Assembly (NCBI GenBank): GCA_963665215.2
Contig: CAXXWW010000002.1
Coordinates: 372,001-436,000, forward strand
Length of the DNA: 64,000 nucleotides
Source of the DNA: G963665215 sp963665215
GTDB taxonomy: Bacteria > Chloroflexota > Dehalococcoidia > Lucifugimonadales > CAUZJF01
Direction: 5' to 3'
Made by a program: the position numbers and the translations under genes. This document shows positions 34,612 through 43,100 of this stretch, in pieces (positions within the stretch are counted from its first letter, which is position 1; every line of letters begins with the position of its first letter). The notes beneath the pieces were generated by a model, which was not told the origin of the DNA, ran no database searches, and was given only the letters and a program-made list of their open reading frames with translations.

Positions 34612-35732
34612 GGAAGCCCGATAGAGGTAGTGGGCCGAGCGAGCCGTCCAGCACCCCACCAGGAGCTGATCGCATTGACGATTCGATCCGCCGCCTGACC
34701 ATCCCAGAGAGGAGGGACCTGCCCCTTCCTGTAGTTACCCGCCAGGACCCCGGCCACCTCGGAGCGCAGCTGGTCCATGTCATGTCCCACTAAGGTGTTG
34801 GTGCCCGATGTAACCGTGATGGGACGCTCGGTGTTCTCACGCAGGGTCAGGCAGGGGATGCCCAGGAAGGTGGTCTCCTCCTGGATGCCGCCCGAGTCGG
34901 TGATGACCAGCGTTGCGTCGCGCTGCAACGCGAGAAAGTCCAGGTAGCTGAAGGGTTCGACCAGGTTCAGGTCCGGGGCCTCAGTGCCGAGGCCTGGAAG
35001 GCGTAGCCTGGTACGGGGGTGTACGGGAAAGATGGTTAGTATGTCCCGGGAGATGTCCGCCAGCGCGTCCATCGTCTCACGCATCGTAGTCTCGTCGTCT
35101 ACGTTCGAAGGACGATGCAGCGTTACGAGGGCGTAGGGCCGCCCGGCCCAGCGTCTTAGCGCTGGCCCTTTCCAACGGGACGGCGCCTCAGGCAGCAGCC
35201 GGACCAGCGTGTCAATCATGACGTTGCCAACGAGGTATGTCTGCTCGGCGGCCACGCCCTCACGCGACAGATTCGCATCGGCGTCGGCAGATGGAGTGAA
35301 AAGCAAATCCGAGATCTGATCGGTAATCAGTCGGTTGATCTCCTCCGGCATGGTGCGATCAAACGACCGTAGGCCGGCCTCTACATGGCCGACGGGAATC
35401 AGCAGCTTGGCACACACCAGGGCGGCGGCCATGGTCGAGTTGACGTCCCCGTAGACTAGGACCAAGTCCGGCTCACGCTCCTGGACGACCGACTCGAGGT
35501 GTCGCATGACCTCGGCCGTCTGGTAGGCGTGGCTGCCGGAGCCCACTCCGAGGTTAATATCCGGGTCGGCGATATTAAGCTGTCGAAAGAACACATCCGA
35601 CATGTTGGCGTCGTAGTGCTGACCAGTGTGCACCAGCGTCTGGCGAACGTCCCCGCTGCTTGCCAGCGCGGACATTACTGGCGCCGCCTTGATGAAATTG
35701 GGCCGGGCGCCCATGACGTGGAGGATGTGCAT
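34608..35732 (-). CDS. wecB: UDP-N-acetylglucosamine 2-epimerase (non-hydrolysing)
   Basis: It interconverts UDP-GlcNAc and UDP-ManNAc. The 374-residue protein shows GARPNFIKAAPVM, VHTGQHYDANMS, VYGDVNSTMAAALVCAKL, HVEAGLRSFDRTMPEEINR, TLHRPSNVD, and the UDP-binding ITDSGGIQEETTFLGIP. All expected active-site residues (D in YGD, E in HVEAG and PEE, H in LHR) are visible. It overlaps the C5-epimerase gene by four bases, and follows the bi-domain oxidoreductase by 41 bases. An N-acetylated hexosamine is thus probably part of the polymer. Confidence 0.92.
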   Translation of the reverse strand: MHILHVMGARPNFIKAAPVMSALASSGDVRQTLVHTGQHYDANMSDVFFRQLNIADPDINLGVGSGSHAYQTAEVMRHLESVVQEREPDLVLVYGDVNSTMAAALVCAKLLIPVGHVEAGLRSFDRTMPEEINRLITDQISDLLFTPSADADANLSREGVAAEQTYLVGNVMIDTLVRLLPEAPSRWKGPALRRWAGRPYALVTLHRPSNVDDETTMRETMDALADISRDILTIFPVHPRTRLRLPGLGTEAPDLNLVEPFSYLDFLALQRDATLVITDSGGIQEETTFLGIPCLTLRENTERPITVTSGTNTLVGHDMDQLRSEVAGVLAGNYRKGQVPPLWDGQAADRIVNAISSWWGAGRLARPTTSIGLP

Positions 35733-35773
35733 GATCAGTCTCTTGGGCGGAGCCGAAGAACGGGCCGAAGAAG

Positions 35774-38092
35774 CTACTGGGTCTCCCGGGGCCCGGTTAC
35801 CTCCTCGTGAGCAGGTCCGAGCGCTGAGGAAATAAAGCCTGCGACGTCAACATCCACTTGCGTGCCGGCGTGGAGCGCATCCACAAGCCGGAATGTGGCC
35901 AAGGTCGTCGCCACGATCTCATCGAAGGGAATCGGCGGCGGGCCACCACTCCTGACTGAGGCCAGAAGCGCCTCCCACTCATGCCGGTGGCCTTTGTCAC
36001 GATGCAGTCTGGACCGGTACACCTTCTTGCGCCCGTCACTGACCAGATCCAGGCGGCGAAAGTCGTCCAGGATAGCTGCCGCACCCCCTCCGAACACCTC
36101 GACTCGCTCCTTGGCGACCCGCCTGTCACCGCTGGCAACATAGGTGATGCTCCCCACGGAGCCGTTGGAGAATTCCAGCGTCACGATAACATTGTCGTCG
36201 TGATATCGGCTGCCGTTGGACAGTCCGTGCGCAAGGACCCGCGTGGGGACCGCTCCGGTAAGGAAGGACAGGAAGTCGACGAAATGGCAGACCTCGCTGA
36301 TGATCCGGCCACCGCCCTGTTCGGGATCGTGTACCCAGTGGTCCGGGGGGAGGTAGCCCGCATTAACGCGGTATTGCAAGACCAGCGGCTCGCGGATGTC
36401 ACCCACGAACGCCTTGAGTCGCAGCGCCATGGGGGCGAAGCGACGGTTGAACCCGACCATTAGCAGGGGAGCGCCGGCCGTTGGCTCTGGAGCTGCAGAC
36501 TCCGCGTTGTCCCTCCGCTCCCCCCGTGCGTTCCCGGTCGACGCCCTTTCCCGCTTCTGGATCGAGTAGTGGGCCGTAACAATCTCCTGGAGCTCGCCTT
36601 CGTGAAGCGATAGTGGCTTTTCGCAGAACACGTGTTTGCCGGCCGTAAGCCCGGCCACGACCTGTCGCGCGTGGAGATGGTTCCGGGTGGCGATGGCCAC
36701 GGTGTTCACCTGCGGATCGTCAATGATCTCGTTCTCGTCCGTCGTGCAATAGCTGAAGCCAAATTTGTCGCCGGCATGGCGTGACCTGGCCCCGGTAGCC
36801 GTACACACCCCTATTAGCTCAATGCCCGCGACTTTTTTCATGGCGGGAAGGAGGGTAGTTGTGGCAAAGCCGCCGGCGCCGAGCAGACCTACTGACAGGC
36901 TTTGAAAGGTTGGGATGTGTCGAGCCCGATCTGTGGGGCTAAGCTCAACACGCCTGGTGAGGTCTGGTCGTTCCGGGTAGGTGATCACCACGCCCAGGGG
37001 TGGAACGCTGGACTCGCCTGCAACGATCTTGTACGCCTTGGCCGAGTCTTCTATCGGGACCCGGTGCGTGATCAGTCGCCCCACGTCCAGCTTGTCATCG
37101 GCCAGCAGATGGACGAAGGCCTGCATATTGCGGTTCTCAGTCCAGCGCACATAGCCGATGGGGTAGTCGTGGCCGCGCTCCTCGTACGCGGGGTCGTACC
37201 GCCCCGGACCGTATGAACGCGACACGCGGAGCGTCAGCTCCTTTTCGTAGTATAGCTGCCGGGGGACATCCATGCCCACGTCGCCCACGGCCACCACCGT
37301 GGCGCGATCGCGCGCGATGCTTCCGGCCAGCTCCATCGGCTCATTGCTCGGGGTGGCGGCACAGATAATGACCTTGTCGGCGCCATGGCCCTGCGTTAGC
37401 TGCGACACGCGATCGAGTAGCCGCGGGCCGTCTGTCAGGGCGACCTCGCAGCCGAGACCCTCTGCCAGCTCGCACCGCTCAGGGGAGACATCCATACCGA
37501 CTATGCGGCACCCGCCTGCTCTGGCGACCTGTACGGCTAGGAGTCCCACCATGCCCAGGCCGATGACCGCCACCACTTCACCAAGTTGTATATCGGCCAG
37601 CCGAAGGCTGTGCAGCGCAATCGCGCCGAGGGTGGCGAAGGCGCCCGATTCAAAGCCTACATTTTCGGGCAGCGTCACGACGAGGTTCCTCGGGACGTTG
37701 ACGACCTCGGCATGGACGGCGGAACCCGCCCCAGCGCAAGCCACTCTGTCGCCGGCTCGGAACTCGTCGACCCCGTCTCCGACGGCCAGGACTGTTCCAG
37801 CGTTGCTGTACCCCAGGGTCAGGGGCCGGTCCAGGCGGTCCCGCACCGCACCGAGGGTGCTCACAATCCCTTCCCGTCGGGCCTTGTCGAGGACCTGGCG
37901 TACCAGGTCCGGCCGAGCTTGCGCCTTGCCAAGCAAGCCCTTCCCCGCGAACTCCATCACGCTGCGCTCGGTGCCGGGCGAGACGACGGACGCGGCGGCC
38001 TGCACCAGGACGTGGTCCGGCCGCACGCTTGGCGCGGGCACATCGACCACGGTTGCTGTTCCCTTACGCGCTGACTGGACCAGCTGTTTCAT
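35774..38092 (-). CDS. Bi-domain oxidoreductase: zinc-type alcohol dehydrogenase fused to Gfo/Idh/MocA dehydrogenase
   Basis: Residues 1 to about 380 form a medium-chain dehydrogenase (SPGTERSVMEFAGKGLLGKA, LTLGYSNAGTVLAVGDGVDE, GLGMVGLLAVQVARAGGCRI). Residues from about 400 form a Gfo/Idh/MocA enzyme (SVGLLGAGGFATTTLLPAMK, IATRNHLHARQVV, GKHVFCEKPLSL, EVCHFVDFLSFLTG). An Ala/Arg-rich insert of about 30 residues (KRERASTGNARGERRDNAES) interrupts the second half before the conserved MVGFNRRFAPM. Such 700-770-residue fusions occur in polysaccharide clusters, but their substrate is not established. The structural-zinc cysteines of classical alcohol dehydrogenases are absent. Confidence 0.88.
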   Translation of the reverse strand: MKQLVQSARKGTATVVDVPAPSVRPDHVLVQAAASVVSPGTERSVMEFAGKGLLGKAQARPDLVRQVLDKARREGIVSTLGAVRDRLDRPLTLGYSNAGTVLAVGDGVDEFRAGDRVACAGAGSAVHAEVVNVPRNLVVTLPENVGFESGAFATLGAIALHSLRLADIQLGEVVAVIGLGMVGLLAVQVARAGGCRIVGMDVSPERCELAEGLGCEVALTDGPRLLDRVSQLTQGHGADKVIICAATPSNEPMELAGSIARDRATVVAVGDVGMDVPRQLYYEKELTLRVSRSYGPGRYDPAYEERGHDYPIGYVRWTENRNMQAFVHLLADDKLDVGRLITHRVPIEDSAKAYKIVAGESSVPPLGVVITYPERPDLTRRVELSPTDRARHIPTFQSLSVGLLGAGGFATTTLLPAMKKVAGIELIGVCTATGARSRHAGDKFGFSYCTTDENEIIDDPQVNTVAIATRNHLHARQVVAGLTAGKHVFCEKPLSLHEGELQEIVTAHYSIQKRERASTGNARGERRDNAESAAPEPTAGAPLLMVGFNRRFAPMALRLKAFVGDIREPLVLQYRVNAGYLPPDHWVHDPEQGGGRIISEVCHFVDFLSFLTGAVPTRVLAHGLSNGSRYHDDNVIVTLEFSNGSVGSITYVASGDRRVAKERVEVFGGGAAAILDDFRRLDLVSDGRKKVYRSRLHRDKGHRHEWEALLASVRSGGPPPIPFDEIVATTLATFRLVDALHAGTQVDVDVAGFISSALGPAHEEVTGPRETQ

Positions 38093-38096
38093 CGCC

Positions 38097-39374
38097 TCAC
38101 ACGACCTCCGGTGCTTTCACCTCTTGAGCCGGCGCCCCGGCCCGCTGAATCACCCGAGCGTAGAACTCCTCGGCGCTGGCCATGACTTTGTTGTAGTCCG
38201 CCCTCTGAGCAACGAGCTCGTGGTTACGCACCCGTGCCTGCCGGCGTAGCTCTGTGTTTTCGAGGGCATCGACAACGGCCTTCGCCAACGATTCCGGGCT
38301 GGAGGGATCGCATAGGAGGCCGTTGACACCGTGTTCTATCCACTCCCGTATTGGCTCGATGTCGCCGGCCACGGGAAACGCGCCGGAGGCCATTCCCTCC
38401 AGGAGCGTGTTAGGCGTTCCATCGTGCTCGCTGGGAGAGACGGTTATGTCCGCGAGGCGGAAGAGACGCGCCATCTCCTCCTGAGAGACTCTTGGAAGTA
38501 GGCGAACGATGGGCTCAATCCCCAGGCGTCGTACCCACCTTTGGGCGGTCCGGTCTGCCTCCATTCCAACCGCGACGAAGACGGTATCCGGCCTCGCGGC
38601 CGATATGCTGGGAATTGAGCGCAGGAACGTGTCGTTGCGAACGTGGCGCTGGTATCCGCGAGGGTTTAGGACCACGGTCGCTCCTCTAGGAATCTCCCAC
38701 CTGGCCGGCAGGGGCTTGTGATCAGCGACGGGGCCGAAGAGGTCGGGGCGGATACCGCCGCCGCCTGGGAGGGCGGTCCAGGGCTTCTTCGGGCTGAACC
38801 CCAATGTCCTGGCCAGGCGAAGGTTGAAGCGGCATTCTGTATTCAGAGCGTCGGCGCGCTTCATGGCCCGTCGCGTCATCCAGGCGACCAGGGGGAAACG
38901 GTCCGCATGGAACGTGAAGTCGTTTCCCCATATGGATATTAGGAGCGGGGTCTCAACCGGCCTTAACGCTTCCGCCGCCAGCAGTCCCTCAAAGGGGACT
39001 CGCATGGCGTGAACCAGGTCGGGGCCTACCCTCGCAACAATCTTGCGGACCCTCGGCGCGTACCGATATACGTCCAGGGGCCCAAGCCAGTGGCGTAGCT
39101 TGCTGACGGGGGACCACAGGCTGCCCCGCGGCATCCCCGCAAGAAGACGCGCCGGCGACGACTTGGGTCCGGTGCTCTCTCCGGCACCCCCATCAGAGCT
39201 TTCCGCGAGCATCGAGAACGCCACCGGCACGACGTCCAGGGATGCACCCGGGACGGCGTCTGGGCCGCAAGGATAGGTTGATATGACGTGGACCTGGTGG
39301 CCTGCCCCTGTAAAGTGGCTGATCCAGCTACGGACCGTCGGGCTCCGGGCATCGACGACAAAGCAAAGCTTCAC
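38097..39374 (-). CDS. GT4 glycosyltransferase
   Basis: This 425-residue GT4 enzyme has LCFVVDARSPTVRSWISHF at the N-terminus, LISIWGNDFTFHADR, NPRGYQRHVRNDTFLR, and the donor-site SPSEHDGTPNTLLEGMASGA, then FPVAGDIEPIREWIEHGVNG. It starts at GTG 39374, eight bases after the stop of the dehydrogenase gene upstream. The GT-B fold and E-x7-E-like motif (EHDGTPNTLLE) are clear; donor and acceptor are not predictable. Confidence 0.87.
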   Translation of the reverse strand: MKLCFVVDARSPTVRSWISHFTGAGHQVHVISTYPCGPDAVPGASLDVVPVAFSMLAESSDGGAGESTGPKSSPARLLAGMPRGSLWSPVSKLRHWLGPLDVYRYAPRVRKIVARVGPDLVHAMRVPFEGLLAAEALRPVETPLLISIWGNDFTFHADRFPLVAWMTRRAMKRADALNTECRFNLRLARTLGFSPKKPWTALPGGGGIRPDLFGPVADHKPLPARWEIPRGATVVLNPRGYQRHVRNDTFLRSIPSISAARPDTVFVAVGMEADRTAQRWVRRLGIEPIVRLLPRVSQEEMARLFRLADITVSPSEHDGTPNTLLEGMASGAFPVAGDIEPIREWIEHGVNGLLCDPSSPESLAKAVVDALENTELRRQARVRNHELVAQRADYNKVMASAEEFYARVIQRAGAPAQEVKAPEVV

Positions 39375-39381
39375 AACACAC

Positions 39382-40653
39382 CTAACTCAACCGAGTCGCG
39401 TCCATCACCGGGAGCTCCACCGCATCGAGCTCCTTCGGCGATACGACACCGGAGCGGGTCACCAAGAGCACATCGGCCTCGCTGCTTATCGTCTGCCAGT
39501 CCACCAGGCGGTCCGCATAGTCCGGTAGCATTTCCGTGAGGTACCTGAGATTTGCCCCAATCAGTCGTTCGAGAGCTATCTCGGGTTCGTAAACGAGGAC
39601 ATCTTTTCCCGCGGATGAGAGCCGTCGAGCGAGTCGCAGAGCGGCGCTTTCGCGTACGTCGTCGGTACCGGACTTGAAGGCGATTCCTATTATGCCTACT
39701 CGTTGATGGTTGCTCGCAACCACGGAGGCTGCAAGCCGATCGAGGTGAGAATCATTACTCGGGAGGATGGACTCGCAGACGGGCAGCTCGAGACCTTTTT
39801 CCACGGCGCTTCCCGTAAGCGCCCTTACGTCCTTGAGCAAGCACGAGCCGCCGAAGGCGAAACCCGGTGTCAGATAGGCGTCGGAGATGTTCAGCTTTGT
39901 GTCTAGGACGAATGCGCTCATCACCCGTTGTGGGTCGGCTTGAAAGCGGCCAGAGAGTGCTCCAATCTCGTTCGCAAAGGCGACCTTAAGCGCGTGAAAT
40001 CCGTTGCATGCCAGCTTCAGCAGTTCGGCCTCCTGATAGTTGAGGACCAGGAGCGGGCCATCCACGTCGCCGTAAATCTCTTTCAGAGTATCCAATCCCA
40101 CGGCTTCGCATTCAGGCGGCGCTCCTATGACAGTGAGGGCCGGGTGCTGCGAGTCTGCCAGCGCACTCCCTTCGCGCATGAACTCGGGATGAAAGTAGAG
40201 CTTCAAACTGTCCCCAACTGTCATGCCCGACGACTCTTCCAGCCTGGGGAGAACGATTTGCTTAGTCGTCCCCGGAGGAACCGTGCTGCGGAGTAGAACC
40301 ATATAGGATTTCGGGGCATCTCGTATACAGTTGCCTATCTGTCGGATGACCTCTAAGACGAATGACAGATCTGTCGTGCCGGAGTGACTCGTAGGCGTCC
40401 CAACGCAGACCATTGCGGCGTCAGTGAACGGAACTGCCGCATCTGCCCTTGGTGTGACGTGCAGTCTTTGCGCCGACAGTGCGTCTGCCAGCATTTTCTC
40501 GAGGCCGGGCTCGCGCACCGGAGCAATCCCCCTGCTGGTCCAATCCACCTTTGTCAAGTCTTTGTCGACGCCCCATACCTCGTGGCCGTTCGAAGCCAAG
40601 GAAACGGCAGTGACGGCACCCACGTATCCCAGACCGAAGACAGCGATTTTCAA
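39382..40653 (-). CDS. GDP-mannose/UDP-glucose 6-dehydrogenase-family protein (AlgD-like)
   Basis: This 423-residue nucleotide-sugar dehydrogenase has KIAVFGLGYVGAVTAVSLAS, VCVGTPTSHSGTTDLSFVLE, RSTVPPGTTKQ, FHPEFMREGSAL, and the catalytic Cys motif TPGFAFGGSCLLKDVRAL. The FAFGGSC form is that of GDP-mannose dehydrogenases (AlgD) more than of UDP-glucose dehydrogenases. With the manC-type gene at the left edge, a GDP-mannose to GDP-mannuronate route is plausible. It starts at TTG 40653, behind GGAGGTG. Confidence 0.87.
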   Translation of the reverse strand: MKIAVFGLGYVGAVTAVSLASNGHEVWGVDKDLTKVDWTSRGIAPVREPGLEKMLADALSAQRLHVTPRADAAVPFTDAAMVCVGTPTSHSGTTDLSFVLEVIRQIGNCIRDAPKSYMVLLRSTVPPGTTKQIVLPRLEESSGMTVGDSLKLYFHPEFMREGSALADSQHPALTVIGAPPECEAVGLDTLKEIYGDVDGPLLVLNYQEAELLKLACNGFHALKVAFANEIGALSGRFQADPQRVMSAFVLDTKLNISDAYLTPGFAFGGSCLLKDVRALTGSAVEKGLELPVCESILPSNDSHLDRLAASVVASNHQRVGIIGIAFKSGTDDVRESAALRLARRLSSAGKDVLVYEPEIALERLIGANLRYLTEMLPDYADRLVDWQTISSEADVLLVTRSGVVSPKELDAVELPVMDATRLS

Positions 40654-40656
40654 TCC

Positions 40657-41802
40657 CTACTTCACCTCCCCTAGGGCAGAATCGACCGCGGCGTCGAAGG
40701 CCTCGACCATCAGATCGTGCGTTGCCATTGCCGCTACCCTTGACTGAGCGCGTTGGCCTATCTGTTCGATGTGATGCTTATCGGAGAATGCGCGCAGCAT
40801 GCCTTCGGCCAGGTCGGCTTCAGCAAACCCACGTGTGATACAGCCTGTGACGTTGTCCTCAATCAGCTCGGTCTCTGGAAGCCCCTGGGGCGTCGACAGC
40901 ACCGGCTTGCCGTGTGCCATCGCCTCCAGAACCGCTAGTCCGGCGTTCTGGCATGTCACGTACAGATCGAACAACTGCAGGTAGGCTCCTTCTTCTCCCA
41001 CCGGGACCTCGCCGACGAAATGAACACGCTCAGAGTCTGGTAGAAGCGTTGCCAGCTCTTGCAGGCGAGTCCTTTCGGGTCCATCCCCAACTATGACCAG
41101 CTCTGCTTCGAGCCCTCTCTGAGTTGCGTGCACGAACGAACGGATGATTTTGTCGACGCCTTTTTCCATGGTGAGTCGCCCCAAGTAGCCGATCACTGAC
41201 CGTCCATTGAGCCCGAGCCCCGGTTTCAAGGTCTGCGCTTTGGCTACTGAAGAGGGGATCTGACGGAGGATGTGATCAACATCGACCGTGTTCCGGGCAA
41301 TGAATATGCGTTCCGACGGATACCCTAGACTCTCAAAATACCGCTTTGAGACATCTCCGTACACCAAGAGTGAGCCACACAATCTGATCAGCGCTTGCTC
41401 GTACGGCCGCCGCCACTTGGCCCGTTGGGTGCCGTCCGACCGGATACCCTTGCTCCAGCCAATAACCGCGACTTGCCGGCGAAGCGCCTGAATCTGGACA
41501 AGGACATTTGTTACTATCGGCCAGCTTAGTTCGAGTACTACTGCTCTGTAACGATTTCGTCGAAGATGCGCGATAACTCCGTGCTGGTAGACAACCTTTC
41601 CTCCGGCCAACGAGATATTTCGGATGGGCCTGGTTGGGATCGCTGATAGGTCGTCTGCGTCAAGTCCGGAGTGTCCTGCGCCCGGGTGGGCCCCACAAAT
41701 GAACTCCCAAGAGTATTTCGACTTCTGACACAGCCTCTTGAACAGGGACAGCCTGTAGTGCGGAATGTAGCGTTGGGTTAGAGCAACTTCGGTTCGAGAC
41801 AA
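40657..41802 (-). CDS. GT4 glycosyltransferase
   Basis: A 381-residue GT4 enzyme with QRYIPHYRLSLFKRLC at the start, FIARNTVDVDHILRQIPSS, VIGYLGRLTMEKGVDKIIRS, and the donor-site QNAGLAVLEAMAHGKPVLS with LPETELIEDNVTGCI. The ordering and spacing fit a cytoplasmic transferase for a lipid-linked oligosaccharide. It sits directly ahead of the AlgD-like gene (three bases). Confidence 0.87.
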   Translation of the reverse strand: MSRTEVALTQRYIPHYRLSLFKRLCQKSKYSWEFICGAHPGAGHSGLDADDLSAIPTRPIRNISLAGGKVVYQHGVIAHLRRNRYRAVVLELSWPIVTNVLVQIQALRRQVAVIGWSKGIRSDGTQRAKWRRPYEQALIRLCGSLLVYGDVSKRYFESLGYPSERIFIARNTVDVDHILRQIPSSVAKAQTLKPGLGLNGRSVIGYLGRLTMEKGVDKIIRSFVHATQRGLEAELVIVGDGPERTRLQELATLLPDSERVHFVGEVPVGEEGAYLQLFDLYVTCQNAGLAVLEAMAHGKPVLSTPQGLPETELIEDNVTGCITRGFAEADLAEGMLRAFSDKHHIEQIGQRAQSRVAAMATHDLMVEAFDAAVDSALGEVK

Positions 41803-41912
41803 GGTGGACTATGCACCCTTGCCCAACGAGGGTTCTCTAACTACCTCAGCACGCGAGAACAAACGACACCAGGTGAGCGAATATTCATCCCCGGGGCGTT
41901 CAAACATGATAG

Positions 41913-43100
41913 TCACCGCTTGGCTCCAGAGTCTTGGCGGGCAATGCCGGCCAGCCAGCCCAGGATGCGCTCGGCCCGGTCTTGCAGGGTGTACGAGCGG
42001 GCCCGTTCCAAGGCCTGTATGGACATCTCCCGCCTCCGCTCGGGACTGCCCAGCGCGTCTTCAACGGCGCTACGGAGCCCAACTTCGTCCATGGGGTTAA
42101 CCAGCGTTGCGGCTCCGTCTCCGACCATGGCCCTGACGGAAGGGATATCGGACGAGACGACAGGCAGGCCGCACGCTAGAGCTTCAATTATCGCGTTGGA
42201 GGAGGCTTCCGCAACGGTGGGCAGAACAAAGAGGTCCGCCGCACTGAGCCACTCCGGGACCTCAGAGTGCGGGACTTTCCCCGCGAACAAGACCTGGTCC
42301 CCCTGGGGTGTCTGAGGTCCGTCCCCCAGGAAAACGGCTCCGACCTCGGGCAGCGGGCGAATGGCCTCCATCACTCTCCGAGGCCCCTTGTGCTCGTTGA
42401 AATGGCCTACGAACGCTACGATGGGGCGCTCAGCGGGGAGGCCGTGTTTGGTCCTCATGCTCTTACGGTCCCTGGGATAAAACTGAGTCGTATCTGCGGA
42501 GTTCGGGAGGACGGTGATGCGCTCGTCCGGCACATGCATCCGCTCCACACAGTACGCCCTGTTTTCTTGCGAAACGCATATGATTCCCGCAAACTGGTGA
42601 ATCGTCTCCCTGATACGCTGGATATTCAGGTGCGTCTCGTAATAGGGCAGGGAACCTTCGCCCAGAGCGACGGCCGCCGGGACATCCCAACGATGGGACA
42701 ACCTCAAAGAGGCGCCGCCGGCGGGGAACAAGAAGTGCGCGTATACCAGAGATGGGGGGCGGTCGATTCGACGTGCGGCCCTGACCACGGACCTCGAGAA
42801 GCTGGCAGACGTCCACCTGAAGGTAGAGTACCGCTTGGCCACTACCTTGTTTGAGAATGACCAGAATCTGGGACGCAGAACGGTTAGCTGGCGGCGGTCA
42901 TGGTCTTGAGTCCCTGACCCGTCTGCGTGATTAGAGGTCCAGGGCGGTATCCGCTGAGGGGCGATCACCGTTACATCCATGCCCGCCCTGGAAAACTGTT
43001 CAGCTAGGGCCTGGACGAAGGTCCCTACGTTCGGACTTGGACCGGAGGGGTAGTTTTTGGTAACCACTACCATACTCGTGGGTGCGTCGATGGTACTCAT
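41913..43100 (-). CDS. GT4 glycosyltransferase
   Basis: This 395-residue GT4 enzyme starts MSTIDAPTSMVVVTKNYPSG and contains the acceptor part YAHFLFPAGGASLRLSHRW, VLPNSADTTQFYPRDR, IVAFVGHFNEHKGPRRVMEA, and LPTVAEASSNAIIEALACGL, PVVSSDIPSVRAMVGDGAAT. ATG 43100 is preferred over an upstream in-frame start at 43145, because it forms a 4-base ATGA overlap with the asnB stop. The pairing suggests that transfer and amidation act together. Confidence 0.87.
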   Translation of the reverse strand: MSTIDAPTSMVVVTKNYPSGPSPNVGTFVQALAEQFSRAGMDVTVIAPQRIPPWTSNHADGSGTQDHDRRQLTVLRPRFWSFSNKVVAKRYSTFRWTSASFSRSVVRAARRIDRPPSLVYAHFLFPAGGASLRLSHRWDVPAAVALGEGSLPYYETHLNIQRIRETIHQFAGIICVSQENRAYCVERMHVPDERITVLPNSADTTQFYPRDRKSMRTKHGLPAERPIVAFVGHFNEHKGPRRVMEAIRPLPEVGAVFLGDGPQTPQGDQVLFAGKVPHSEVPEWLSAADLFVLPTVAEASSNAIIEALACGLPVVSSDIPSVRAMVGDGAATLVNPMDEVGLRSAVEDALGSPERRREMSIQALERARSYTLQDRAERILGWLAGIARQDSGAKR

